Shown here: positions 1-11,231 of the stretch, piece by piece
How positions within the stretch are numbered: the stretch's first letter is position 1
Layout: every line of letters begins with the position of its first letter
NCBI RefSeq assembly: GCF_035046485.1
Contig: NC_085138.1
Span: 8,656,823 to 8,720,822, forward strand
Source: Aedes albopictus
Lineage: Eukaryota; Arthropoda; Insecta; Diptera; Culicidae
Length of the DNA stretch: 64,000 nt
Direction: 5' to 3'
Translations under genes and position numbers: made by a program
Notes under the pieces: generated by a model
What the model saw: only the letters and a program-made list of their open reading frames with translations
What the model was told of the DNA's origin: nothing
Databases searched by the model: none

Positions 1-835
1 AACTTCTGGTTGAATTCCTGAGAAAGTCCTGTAGGAATTCCCTAAGAATTCCAGAAACTTCTGGGGGAATTCCTGAGGAACTTCTGGAAGTAATCCCGAA
101 GAACTTGTGGGTGAATGCCTAAGGAACATCTGGAAGAATTAGCGAATAATTCTGTAGGAATTCCCTAGGAACTCCATAAACTTCTGTGGGAATTCCCGAG
201 GAACTCCTGGAAGAATTCCCGAGAACTTGTTAATAAATTCGTGAGAAGTTTCTAGAGAAGTTCCCCAGGATATCCTTGAAAACTTTTCGAGGAACTTCTG
301 GGTGGATTTTTAAGGATTCCCAGGGAGATTTTCCGGGGAACTCTTTGAAGAATTCCCGGTGAACACTTAGTGGAATTCCCGAGGACCTCCAGGAGGAATT
401 CCTGAGTAACTCCTGGAAGAATTCCAGAGCAACTCCTGGAGAAATTTCCGAGGAAGTTTTGGACGAATTCTTGAGAAACTTATTGAGGGATGCCCGGGGA
501 ATTTCTGCATGAATTTACGATGAATTTCCAGAGAACGCTTAAAGGAATTCCCCAAGGACTTTTTGATACATTTCTAATGAACATCGGTAAAAATTGAGAA
601 GAATCCTTGGATAAATCCCCGAAAGTAATCTCTGAAAAGTCCTAGGAGAAATTTTTGAAGGAATTCAGTGAAGAATTGTTGATGGATGTTTCCCTTTTTA
701 AGATAATTCCACAATCCCTCTGGGATCGTTACTAAATGTTTTATGCGATGGTATAGAATCCTTCTTAAAATATTCCACAAAAACTTTTTGGGTACTTCCA
801 GCATCCTTCTGAGATGTTTCAAATTGCCTTCTGGT
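1..835 (-). repeat. Degenerate 12/24-nt repeat block 1
   Basis: The sequence is a run of diverged copies of a short unit around GAATTCCTGAGGAACTCCTG, with a period near 12 nt (often seen as 23-24 nt double units). EcoRI-like GAATTC cores recur throughout. It is the reverse complement of the orientation used in the blocks at 2541 and 33080. The period is a multiple of three, so short open frames rich in I, P, G, S, R, F and L appear on both strands; these are not genes. Decay increases past about position 600. Confidence 0.85.
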
Positions 836-2175
836 TTATGAATCCCCCTGGTATAGTTCCATAATTCTTATGCAATGATTCCTGAAGATTTCTGAAATGA
901 ATCCTGAATCCACAATCGATAGTTCCAGAATTAATCCGGGATGATTATTAGTTTTTTTTTGGGATGGCTCCAGAATTCTTCGGGATAGTTCAAGAATTCA
1001 CGGATTGTTCCAGAATCTTCCTGTGATGCTTCTAGGGTCCAGATTTTGAATCCTTTTTGATCATTTTAAGATAGTTCTTAAACTTTTCTTGGATGACTCT
1101 AGATTACTTTTATGATAATTCCTTTATTTTTCTTGAATATTTCCCGGATTCTACTGGGATGGTTACATAACTCTTCTGTGATAATTCATAAATATTTCTG
1201 GGATGAAACTCGTTATGGGAAAAAAAAATTTAAAAGCCTTTATGAAATGATTCCTGAATCTTGCGTAAGTTTCAAGTGCCGTATGAAATAGTTCCCGATT
1301 GGTTCAGAGATGGTTCCTGGTACTTTCCCGGAAAGTCTTTCCATGAAGAATTCTAGAATCATCCCAAAAGGATTCAAAAGTTATCTCAGAAGTATTCAGG
1401 AACCAACCAGAGTTATTCAAAACATCCCTGAAGGATTCCTTGTGAGATAGATTCTCAAAAGCATAACAGTAGACTTTTGAAACTAATTCAGAAGCATTCA
1501 GAAACCATACCAGAATGATTCTGGGAACATTCCAAAACGATTCTGGAACAAGGCAGTAAACATTTCAGAAAAAAAAACCCAGCTTGATTCTGGGAATATC
1601 CCTGAATGATTTTGGATGCTTCCTAGAAATGTTCAGGAGTATTCAGTCGATATTTCAGAATGATTCCCAGAAGAATTCTCGAAGCATACCAAAACGGATG
1701 TGTTACCATCCATGAAGGGTCTTGAAATCAGCCTGAAAGGATTCCGCAATCAATCCTTGAAGGATCCTGAAATAATGCCAGTAAGATTCTAGAACCTATC
1801 CCGAAGAATTGAGAATATATCTAAGAAAGATTATCAAAGGGATTCCTAAAGCATCCCTGAAGGATCCTGAAACCATCCCAGAAGTATGCTGGGAACATTC
1901 TTAATGGTTTCTGGAACCACTTCGGAAGTACTCTAAAACCATACCAAAAACTTTTTAACTATTTCGTAAGAATTTGAGAACATAGTGAACTTCAACCCAG
2001 AACATGAACAGCATCCCAAATAGATTACGGAATCTTTCTTGAAAAAATAGGTAACATCACTGAAGAATCCTGGAACTACATATTTCATTAGGATTCAGAG
2101 ACCATCCCAGAGAATTCTTGAACTTCCCGAATCCCCGAAGGCGCACCTGACGGTTTCGGAACCATCTCAGAATTT
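836..2175. repeat. Degenerate repeat block 2, two halves in opposite orientation
   Basis: From about 836 to 1335 the unit reads like GGATGGTTCCAGAATTCTT. From about 1335 to 2170 the complementary form (AGAATCATCCCAAAAGGATT and variants) takes over. The two halves form a loose head-to-head arrangement. It is related in style to the 12-nt blocks but has its own consensus. No gene is visible. Confidence 0.75.
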
Positions 2176-2540
2176 TTTTGAAAATACATCCATTCCATTC
2201 CATCTCGGTTTTGCTATCAGTTCAATCAAAATATTAAAAAGTTCAACAAGCAACTTTTTGAAATGTATCAGAATAATTCGGGATCTCCCTTGGAATGCCC
2301 TCTCGCCATCTGCGAACTGCTCAAATAATTCTAGACCGAAATCATTACTTGACGATTACTTGTCCTATCTTTTTCCACAGTACTCACAAATTGGAAATTA
2401 GGTATCCTTAATAGTCAGTTTCTGACTTGATATGACTTTAAAGCGTCATGGGCGCTCGAAATGTAAATATGCAAATAGGCATTGCATTTTTAAGGAATCA
2501 AAATGACTGTTTTTGATTAGTTTTTAGTTTTGTAAACTAT
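2176..2540. other. Unassigned spacer
   Basis: About 365 bases of AT-rich DNA between two repeat blocks. I see no open frame of note, no terminal repeats and no RNA gene. Confidence 0.5.
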
Positions 2541-3985
2541 ATGAGTATGAACAATTTCTCTGCAGTGATTCCATCTGGAATTCCTCCAGATATTCCTTTA
2601 AAAATTCATCTAGGGATTTTTCCCGGGATATCTTTAAAGGTTCTTCCAGTGATTCTTCAAGTACTGTTTTCGAGGTTTCCTTCAGGAATCTCTCTTAAGG
2701 TATTTCTGCAGATATTCCTTCAGAGATTTCTTCAAGGATTTCTACATTTCTTCCTTCCAGAATTTCGCCATTTGGAATTATTCGAAGGAGGTATTTCAGC
2801 AGAAATGTCTACCAGAAATTATTTCAAAAAATTTACTAGAGATTATTCAAAAAATAATTCCTTTAAAAATCTATTGGGATTCCATCCAAGTATTCCTTCA
2901 ATAATTCACCCAGAAATTACTGCAGACATGGAAATCTTCAAATGTTTATCCAGGGATTCCTCCAGGAATTTGCTAAGAAAGCTCACGTGAGATTCCCTAA
3001 CGAATTCCTCGTGAGATTGCTTCCGGGATTCACAAATTTCTACAAGATTCCTCCAGGGATTCACCTGGAAATTCTTTCTGTGATTTTTTCGGGAACAACT
3101 TCCATGATTATTTTGAAAATGCCTCCGAAAACTCTTCTTGGGATTTCTTCAGGAATTCCTCCTGGAATCCTTCCAGATACTCCTACAGTAATTTATCTAA
3201 GACTTCCTCCAGGAACTGTTTAGACATTCCTGGGGTTTCTTCAGGAACTACTCCAGGGATTTCTTCAAGAACTGCTACAGGGATTGCTCCAAAAGTTCCA
3301 CTGCGTACTCTTTTAAGGATTCCTTCAGGAAATTTCAGCGATTTCTTCAGTACTTCCTCCTTGGATTTCTTCAGAAACTCCTCCTAGAATTTCCTCAGAA
3401 ATTGATCCTTGGATTTCCTCAAAAGTTCTTCCTCGGATTCGTCCAAGAATTTTCTCTAGAAATTCCTCCAGGATTTCTATGAGAAACCCTACATGGATTC
3501 ATCTAAAAATTCTTACAGGGACTCGTCCGGGAATTCCTCTAGAAATTCCTCTAGGGAATCTAGGGGAATTCCTCGAGGAATTTCTTCAGAAATTTCCCCA
3601 GGGATTCCTCCCAGAATTTCTTAAGAGATTCCTCCAGGAATTCATTCAGTGATTTCTTCAAGAATTCCTCTAGGGATTTCTCCAGGACTTCCACCTGGGA
3701 TTCCGCCAGGAATTTGTCCTCCAGGAATTCCTCAAGATGTTTCTTCTCCAGAGATTCCTCCCAGATTTCCTCTAGGGAATCCTCCAGGAGTTCATCCAGG
3801 GATTCCCTCAAGATTTCTTCCAGAATATGCTCGAGGCATTCATCCAAGAATTTCTCCAGAGTCCTCCAGAAAATTCTCCTGGAATTCCGTCAGAGTTTCC
3901 TTCAGGTGTTCCTGCAGGAATTTCTTTAGGAATTCTTCCACGGATTCATCCAGGAATTCCTCCAGAGACGGTTCGATGTACAATC
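2541..3985 (+). repeat. Degenerate 12-nt repeat block 3 (best-preserved copy)
   Basis: Between about 3540 and 3985 the sequence can be cut into successive 12-mers close to ATTCCTCCAGGA, with occasional 15-mers, so insertions and deletions also keep a multiple of three. This yields overlapping open frames in several frames on both strands: IPPGIPPG-like and SSRNSSR-like forward, EEFLEESL-like reverse. Five such frames between 3560 and 4033 are alternative readings of one repeat, not separate genes. The 5' part (2541-3500) is more diverged. Confidence 0.9.
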
Positions 3986-4077
3986 TCAATTTTTGATAAT
4001 AACTTATTGAAACAAAAAAAAATCATCCCATGAGCTTTTATTCCACGCTGCAAACGGGTCATTTTATTGTTTTGCAG

Positions 4078-4572
4078 TATTTTTTTATACCGAATCGATG
4101 TGAAAACATCGATTCGAAGCATTCGATTAAATCGGAGAAACGATTCTGCTGGTCCGATTCGAATCGATTCACAAAAATCGATGTCTCAGCCAAACTTGAC
4201 CAATGCTAGTGCGCAGAAGTTCGTTAGCCGGGAGTTATTATTCGAGTTCGGAAAGTGTGCGAGGAAGATTGCTTACTGGATTTTTTTTTTATTTGGCGCG
4301 AACAGTAAACAGTTAGTGACTGCTTTATGTCGTTCGTCGTGGTTTCGAGTTTGTAAGGGAGAAGCAAATCAGCGGGATTCACGCGCGCTGGATTTCAGTA
4401 ATTTCGATGTTTTCCGGTTTAGGTATCCTTTTATCCGACAACTGAAGACTCAGTTATTCGAACGAGTGAACATTGGATATGGTTTGGAGCAGGATTTGGA
4501 GGGCATGCTTATAGCCTATTGTTTACGCTGCAGCCAAAGGCAAGCAGAAAACCGACTGAATAGGGATATCTG
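4078..4572 (+). other. Exon-like open segment, unassigned
   Basis: An open frame runs from 4067 to 4576, but its first codon is TTG; the first ATG in frame is near 4180. The segment begins after a pyrimidine-rich stretch ending TTTTGCAG (4070-4077) and ends before GTGAGT (4573), so it resembles an internal exon with acceptor and donor. The predicted peptide, about 165 residues, matches no family I recognise. Short CGATTCGAA-type repeats near its start argue for repeat origin. It could be a host exon, part of an unknown transposon, or chance. Confidence 0.2.
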
Positions 4573-4900
4573 GTGAGTTCGTTCCGTGTTGTGTGAATAT
4601 AACATATACTTGGGGATTTCGGAAGGGGTAGCTTAAGGGAGCTAAATAAAATGGTTTTCGAGCAAACTTTCGTGAGATGGCCAGTTGTTTATCACGAAAT
4701 AACAACCATCATGTTGTTTTCCGAAGGTCTCCAGTGATTACCCTGCTACAACAAACCATCAGGAAGATCATTCCTTTCGGTATGACTTTGCGGCCATAGG
4801 TAATGTTTGCGCTGATGGTGGATTCACAATAAATAATCATCATCGATGAAATCCCAAGAGACAAAGACATCCACTGTAAGAACAACTATGGTTTGCCCCT

Positions 4901-5079
4901 TAGGGGACGTGCACAAATTACGTCACGCTTCTAGGGGGGAGGAGGGGGGGGGGGGGTATGCAGAACGTGACGACCAATACAAAAAATATTTAGGTCCTAT
5001 ACAAAAAGTGTGACATAGCGGGGAGGAGGGGTTGAAAAAGGTCAATTTTTGCGTGACATAATTTGTGTATCATCCCTTA
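4901..5079. mobile_element. MITE with TA target duplication, G-tract type
   Basis: Imperfect terminal inverted repeats: the left end reads GGGGACGTGCACAAATTACG and the right end is the complement of AGGGATGATACACAAATTA. TA flanks both sides (4901-4902, 5078-5079). The interior has a run of about 14 G near 4941-4956 and no coding capacity. Its layout resembles the elements at 36321 and 53649. TA duplication is compatible with a Tc1/mariner-type mobiliser. Confidence 0.75.
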
Positions 5080-5858
5080 TTGTTGTTAGATTTTCGCTTG
5101 AAAATAACTATCAGAAGCTGGTTTTCGCCAGTTGAACGTTTTCGAGGATGGAATTCAACCTTGGCCTGTCACCTTGTGCTTGTGCTTCATACATCTTCAA
5201 ATGATAATCCTAACTGTTGACAGCCTCTCATCATACGACCGTACCTCACTCGGCCATCATAACAATTCGCAGCAAAATGTGTGCCAAGTCAAATGCTAGT
5301 TCCGCATGTGTCACACCTCCTCGCATAAAATTGATTGGATTGTGATGATAAGCCGCTTCTATCAGTACGCATCCTAATCTTGGGGGCCCTTCAGTGGGTC
5401 CCAATCTGCCAAGATTCAATGTGAATTCCAGTTGAAATTCTCAATTCGAACACTCACATTTTCTCGACTTCAATTCATTTTGTATCATGTGACCCGTTCG
5501 TTGCAATTTGGAAACCCCTGAACCGATCAAGCAAACACCCGGTGGCGTCTGAAATTTCCATCGAATTTGCATTTCTAATAGCTATTGCTCGGCTTTAAAA
5601 ACCAAATGGCAGGAACCAGATTAAAACAAACGAACGAACAAACGGTGATGAGACAATGATGGATCTCTTCGGAAGATGCACGCGCACACTGACTGTTGAC
5701 ACGGCATTATTTCCACTTAGGAAATCTTTGCCGTCTGCAGTCTCAGTGCTCAGTCGAAGTATGAAGCCGCGATGACGGTGGTATAGGCTGTCCGTATGAT
5801 GACGACGGATGAAAAGCGAAATCAAAACAAGTTTGTACAATTAATCCAATATTTGGAC

Positions 5859-5881
5859 GAGAGAGAGAGAGAGAGAGAGAG
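5859..5881. repeat. (GA)n microsatellite
   Basis: An uninterrupted GA run of about 23 bases. Confidence 0.95.
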
Positions 5882-6198
5882 GAGGCACACCGAAAAACGC
5901 CGGCTGACCTTGATCTTGACGCGTACACACATGCGCTTAGACGGCAGAGACGTTGAACCTGGAACCGGTCGGCCGGCGTCTGGTCTGCCTGCGCAGGTAC
6001 CGGTAGCGCGTTGGGATATTTGTACTGTGGCCGGTTATTTCTCGGGTGACAGTTTGGACGGGACGGGAAATCCAACGGCAACCAGAGCCCGGTTTGGACC
6101 ACACAACTGGCTTGCAATGTTCAGTCAGTAGAGGAACAGTTCAAAATGCAGAGGTTCTAACATATTGAACTGACTTCCAATTAATTCAAAAGACGCGC

Positions 6199-6206
6199 TA
6201 TAAATA
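6199..6206 (+). promoter_or_regulatory. Possible TATA box
   Basis: TATAAATA follows a GC-rich segment. The nearest arthropod initiator-like TCAGT lies at 6249, about 50 bases downstream, which is too far for a standard core promoter. No transcript or coding exon is evident downstream. Confidence 0.2.
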
Positions 6207-7528
6207 GCAACATCCGACATTGACGCCATATCGCGTGTTTGTTTTGGGTCAGTGGTGAGAAGATTGCTTTTAAATGAGGTATCGTACGATGGAGTCATCG
6301 TCATCCCACGATGTTCGTTATCGATTTTGTGTCACTGAAACACATTCTATTGTAGATAGTGGGCCGGACACCAACGGTACGTGACTAACAACGTTCGTTG
6401 ATTCTTTAAAATCATGCACCCGGACTACGAATACCAGATACAATACTGTACGAGATTTTGCTGTTAGTAATAGGATTCGATACCAGATCCTCGACCTGAA
6501 AGTCATACACAGTAAGAATACCTTGTATTCGAGATCTTGACCAACACGACCGTGCTCAACGGTAATAATATAAGAACTTGTAGGTAGGCTTAATCCATAT
6601 TAAACCTCAACCCTTTTAACGTTCTGGACAAAAACTCCAACAGATATGTAGATTGAGGTAACAAATTCAATGAACTTCAAGGTTATAATCATTATTTGAC
6701 AACAAATCTCCACCCGACTCCTACTGATTGGGGTGCATTGTATGTACTCTTCGCATTATCAAACAGATGCCACCGACCTCGGGCAATGGCAGCGAAGGAA
6801 AAGAAGCTACCCTGACTGACTACCATGGTACCCGATGATGATTGATAACGGTTTGTGCTTTGTTGCATATTAATTTCCACCTTACTTCGTCAATACATAC
6901 CTAGTCCGAAAGACGATTGACGATCGGAGAATGATTATTAACTACAGAATGAGAATTGAGGATTCCAGTACATACATCCACTGCCGAATACGTCAGGGCA
7001 TGGAGAGAGATACTGCAGCGTGCGAAAAATGCTTACGTTGAATTGATTCGACCTCTAGTTATTGATTGATCGTTTAGCATGACACAAGGCATGTGTAGAA
7101 CACCATCAACTGTCTGATTTCAGCAATTTATAATCTGGTAGAATTCAAAAGATTCGGCTAGTTTGACCAAACATTTTAGACGTTTGCTGAAATACCAGAA
7201 TTATTGTTTTTAATCCGTAAAAATTTTGACATAAATTTGTTATCAATTGCCATGTTTCAACAAAATAAACAAAATTTTACGAAAAAGTTTGAAATATGTG
7301 GTGCAATTCCGAGAAAACTCTTCAATATAGGTCAACATCTGGTAATTTTCGCAAAATCTATTTCATCACAACTTTTATACTATATCATTACATTCTGCTC
7401 CAAAATGATAACTAGGGAAGTGAAACCATCTCGACAGAGCTTCTATTTTGAGAACTTTTCCTCTAAAACTCAGACCGTTTAGAAACAATCGATGTAAGTT
7501 TTTAAAAACGCCGAGAGAAACGTTTAGT

Positions 7529-7747
7529 AGGGAATCGCGCCACTTGGGCGGTGGCTTCTATATTCGTCTGTTTTCCACTATAACTCAGTCAAATTTGAAC
7601 CAATTGACACAACTTTTCGAATGTGGTGTGATAAGTATAGTATCTATCCGTGTACAACATTTCAAGTCAATTGGTTCAAAATTGACTGAGTTATAGTGGA
7701 AAACAGACGAATATAGAAGCCGCCGCCCAAGTGGCGCGATACCCTAT
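7529..7747. mobile_element. Palindromic MITE (80-bp arms)
   Basis: The arms at about 7530-7612 and 7658-7745 are near-perfect inverted repeats (GCGCCACTTGGGCGG and its complement near the ends) around a loop of about 45 bases. The transcript of either strand would form a long hairpin. The 45 bases after the element (7759-7805) repeat part of its inner arm (AATTGACTGAGTT), suggesting a second, damaged copy beside it. Confidence 0.8.
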
Positions 7748-7845
7748 TAGACGTGCACGAAAGTTCAAGTCAATGGTTTTGAAATTGACTGAGTTAAAAC
7801 GGAAAAGTGCCTAACATACCATCAGTCAGGGCTCGACACCCTACT

Positions 7846-7950
7846 CAAAAATAATAGGAAAACGAGAGAAATTCAAAAAAAATCTTGGAATCTAGGAATC
7901 TCAAAAAAATCCTTGGAGGAATACTTGAAGAAATCCCAGTAAGAATCAAT
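7846..7950 (-). repeat. Short remnant of 12-nt repeat family
   Basis: Units such as AAATCCTTGGAGGAATACTT match the orientation of block 1 but are few and diverged. Confidence 0.5.
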
Positions 7951-7983
7951 GATGTGGTGTTCGGCAAACTTGTACAGTTATTG

Positions 7984-8214
7984 CTGACTGCACCCCAAAT
8001 TGGACTGACACAATAGTGTGCACACACCTTCAAAGTGTGATTGCAGCGCAGGGACACGTCGGATCGAGTTGAGGTCTTTGGTGCACTTATTCCTTGTAAA
8101 TGGAGGAATAAGTGCACCGAAGACGTCGAGACGATCCGAGGCAAATGTGCACTTTTATCACACTTTTTAGGCGTACCAAAAAAAGTGTGATAGTCCAATT
8201 TGAGATGTAGCCTG
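7984..8214. mobile_element. Palindromic MITE with internal hairpin
   Basis: The ends carry inverted copies of CAAATTGGACT (near 7996 and 8186-8200). A strong internal hairpin, GGTGCACTTATTCC against GGAATAAGTGCACC, occupies 8058-8138. There is no coding capacity. The 135-codon reverse frame over it is a by-product. Confidence 0.7.
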
Positions 8215-8997
8215 CAATAGTGTTTTCGTACATTTATCACCAAGCAAGCCATATTTTAACTCTCCTTTATACAGCGTGAGAGCGCTAGTACCACCTACTC
8301 ATACTTAATGAGTAGTTGATACTACATGGGTAAAAATCCGAAACCCAAAACATGACGAAAAATTTATGAAATCATAAAGTATGCCGCTTCATGATAACAT
8401 GACTGCAAGTCATAGAACCATGCCGTTGAGTCATAGAATTATGCCGCTGAGCCATAAAACCATAAAACTGCGGCATGAAGCAATGCAACAAAACAAACCG
8501 ATGTGAGCTTTGTACTAAATGCCACCCATCAACGTCGTCACAACATGGTCCACGCACACTGTCAGTGGACTATGTGTCGTTGCGTTCACACCAAGTCTGT
8601 CGGTCGGTGGTAAAGTGTTACCTCGGTCGCAAAGACGACCGATCTTGTTTGCGTCCTGTACGGTAGCAAGCCCCACACCCATTCTGATTGGCTGTGTTTC
8701 GTTGTAAGAAAGTATTCTTTAAATAAACACAAAGTGTACAACTCTACCCTTATTAACTTTTCAGCAAAAAAAAAACAGCAGGAAAAAAGGAAGGACATAT
8801 GGTTTGCATGCAGAAACCTCCCATAAAAGATATTTTTCTTTATTAACTATGACGGCGCTTTATTCAAATAACTGATATGAGGATCAAAATTCCTTTCGCA
8901 TTATGCTACATAAATTATGCTACCGGAGTTAAGAACTACCAAAAAGTAATTGGAACAAGAAGTTAATTTAGTTTGATATTTGTAGCTAGTTTCCATT
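8215..8997. other. Unassigned spacer with CATGCCG motifs
   Basis: At 8390-8480 several copies of an ATGCCG/CGGCAT motif alternate with CATAGAA-like words. From 8560 to 8760 the sequence has LTR-like features (an AATAAA near 8719) but no partner, so no call is made. Confidence 0.35.
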
Positions 8998-9245
8998 TGA
9001 TGGAAATCATAAATGATAAATACGAGTTTCATGAACAAAGATTTAATAAATTTACGTCATATTTCTGCTGTACAAGCGGCATGACCTCATGCCGAAATTT
9101 ATAATTATTGGCAATTTTTACCGATGGAACCAAAACCATAAACGATATGTACGAGTTCCATGAATAAGGCTTATGATGCCATAAATTTTCGTCATGATGC
9201 AGTGTACATGCGGCATGATTTCATGCCGCAAATTTATAATTATTT
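8998..9245. repeat. Two tandem copies of a ~120-bp unit with a palindromic core
   Basis: Copy 1 (about 8998-9111) and copy 2 (about 9123-9245) share the order GATGGAA..., TACGAGTT(T/C)CATGAA, a CGTCAT word, then a palindrome, then AAATTTATAATTATT. The palindromes are CGGCATGACCTCATGCCG (about 9078) and CGGCATGATTTCATGCCG (about 9212). A third palindrome of the same type lies near 9295-9312. Confidence 0.7.
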
Positions 9246-9312
9246 GTACTAAACAAAAGAAAAGTAGCGTCGAAGCTATGTCACGGCAAAACTCGTCATG
9301 ATATCATGCCGA

Positions 9313-10557
9313 TTTTTCATGGTGTATATTTATAACATAAAAACATACATTTATCGCCCAATCATGACGCATTTTACCAGTTACGGGTTCCGGATTTTTA
9401 CCCGTGTAATACTTCAACACCGTAGATATTAGAGGAAGAATATGGCTTCCTTCCTTGTTGATAAGTGTAGTGTTACGGGAACAAGGGGTCATTGCCGACA
9501 TCTATAAGCAGCTCACAACTCAGGATTGGTGTGAATCAGCTGTAAGCTGAAATATTTATTTCATGTTAGATTGGGGTTTACAAAGTTTACATATAACTTA
9601 CAAAAATCGGTTTCGGATAGTATTTTCCGGTTACCTCCTTGTTCGTGTCGTTTTAATTCATCTTCTGTGATTTTAGGTTAGATTAGAAACTGTAAACTAG
9701 CACTATTCATTTTAGAATTACTTACGATCTGTGATTTCAAACTGTGATAATTACACTTAGATTTAAGTAGTTTAAGTTCAATTTAGCACATTTGTAGCTT
9801 AAGCATTCTTATTAGAATTAATAGTTAATGCACTAATTTCACGTGACGATTACGTTGCAACATCGTATATACTTGTATGACAGTATGACATCTCTCTTCT
9901 CTTCCATCTGTCATATCATCTCATTTCATCCCGTTCGATTTAAGCGACAGTGACATTCAGTTGCGGAGCAGTGTTGCCAGCAACATGTAGGAAAAACACT
10001 AATCTACAAGTTTGCCGAACATTACATTGTAATGTTAGGCTACTGAATGTTGCCAGGTGATCGAAAAGAATCATGAGTTGAATACCAGGTGAAATCCCAT
10101 AAAAAATCCTGGAAGGAACCCCTAGAAGAGTTTCAGAAGGAGTGGGAGATTCATACAGATCGGAATCTCAAAAGACATCATGGAGTAATCCCTGCAGGAG
10201 GCCTTATATGCAGCCTAAGATATTCTTTTTTTTTAATTTTATACGATAAATAAAATATGTATTAGGTGATTGTTATCTAGTACAATAATTTATAATTGGA
10301 TTGGATTCCTTATCGATACACGACACTTATGCGCTGGAACGATTAGGTTGAAAACGCCATTGTAACTCTTCGCTAAGTCGAGATATTAGGAACAGAAGTT
10401 GTTTGTTTTCACCCCAGTGCCACTTATTCTAAGGATTTATCCTTAATAATTATTTTACCAGACTTAACTTGGCCAGATAAATGTATTTGTAAAAAAAACG
10501 GAAAATTTGAATCCCTAGTAACCAATAGATTCGCTTACCATGAAAAAATGCACTTTT
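9313..10557. other. Unassigned spacer
   Basis: About 1.2 kb of AT-rich DNA with no recognisable gene, terminal repeats or RNA gene. Confidence 0.4.
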
Positions 10558-10750
10558 AAGTTCGACGAAGTTCCGATAAAGTTTCGAATTGAACTTTCTG
10601 GCTGCTTAAGAGGCTAACAATGAGCCTTGCTGGAGCTTCGAACATAAGTTCAAGCAAGGTACATTGTTAGCCTCTTAAGCAGCTTTAAAGCAGCTTCAAG
10701 ATGATATTCGAAACTATGTTGGAACTTTCTGGAAGTTCCTAGAAGCTTGA
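10558..10750. mobile_element. Hairpin element (candidate MITE)
   Basis: The core arms GCTGCTTAAGAGGCTAACAA (10601) and its complement (10654-10683) face each other. A weaker outer inverted pair around AAGTTTCGAA / TTCGAAACT extends the symmetry to about 10560-10750. No target duplication was found. Confidence 0.55.
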
Positions 10751-10786
10751 GGTGTTAAGGAAACATTTTTTTTTCTTTACAACTTT

Positions 10787-11219
10787 CTAATTCTTAATCA
10801 CTTAACCTAATTTACAGCTCTATTGTCCACTTGGGCACTACGTGAGCGATTGCAATTGACAGCTGCACTTACACTTTGTACAGCGCCTAAATGTATTCTA
10901 TTCTATTCTTCTATATTGAAATGGTTGCCTACGTGCTTCTTTCACTGTTCTACTCTATTCATGGTAGAATGAAGAGCACGAGGATGTGGATTGGTGGCTG
11001 TCGTTCCAGTCCGATTGGGGGTGCATTATGAGTTGCAGTTCGCCGATGTCCAGGTATCTGGGTCCGTTTGAGCTGTAGGCTCAGAAGAGGGTCAGTGTCA
11101 GCCGCTCTCGGGGGGAAAAGCAACTGACGAAAAATTGCAAGTGCCTGGGCTGGGAATCAAACCCATGACCATCCGCATATGAAGCGAACGTGTGACCAAC
11201 TACGCCACGGGCCCGGGCT
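10787..11219 (-). mobile_element. tRNA-derived SINE, Feilai-like, full length
   Basis: Read on the minus strand it starts GGGCCCGTGGCGTAGTTGG (box A region, 11196-11208) and has a box B-like GGTTTGATTCC (11153-11163), then a long non-tRNA body and an A-rich tail. A perfect 12-bp target duplication, CTTTACAACTTT, flanks it at 10775-10786 and 11220-11231. The length is 433 bp. Such SINEs are transcribed by RNA polymerase III and mobilised by a LINE. A second copy at 30716 shares the whole body. Confidence 0.88.
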
Positions 11220-11231
11220 CTTTACAACTTT

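Larger units (their letters stand above)
5080..7528. other. Unassigned, mostly non-repetitive region
   Basis: About 2.4 kb without a recognisable gene. It is more GC-rich at 5640-6130 than its surroundings and has a GA dinucleotide run at 5859-5881. Open frames of 111-124 codons overlap the GA run on both strands and contain its RERERE or SLSLSL readings, so I treat them as chance. A TATAAATA motif lies at 6199-6206. The region could be intron or promoter-proximal DNA of a host gene outside the window. Confidence 0.4.

Noticed and set aside
3560..4033. Overlapping frames with IPPG, SSRN and EEFL-type repeats that might suggest collagen-like, SR-rich or coiled-coil proteins
   Set aside because: They are different readings of one 12-nt DNA repeat, appear on both strands, and the same peptides recur in every block of the family.
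5743..6131. Frames of 124 and 111 codons on opposite strands
   Set aside because: Both span the GA microsatellite, overlap each other and show no recognisable domain.
8540..8770. Solo LTR
   Set aside because: AATAAA and a GC-rich body are suggestive, but no TG...CA borders with a target duplication and no second copy could be found.
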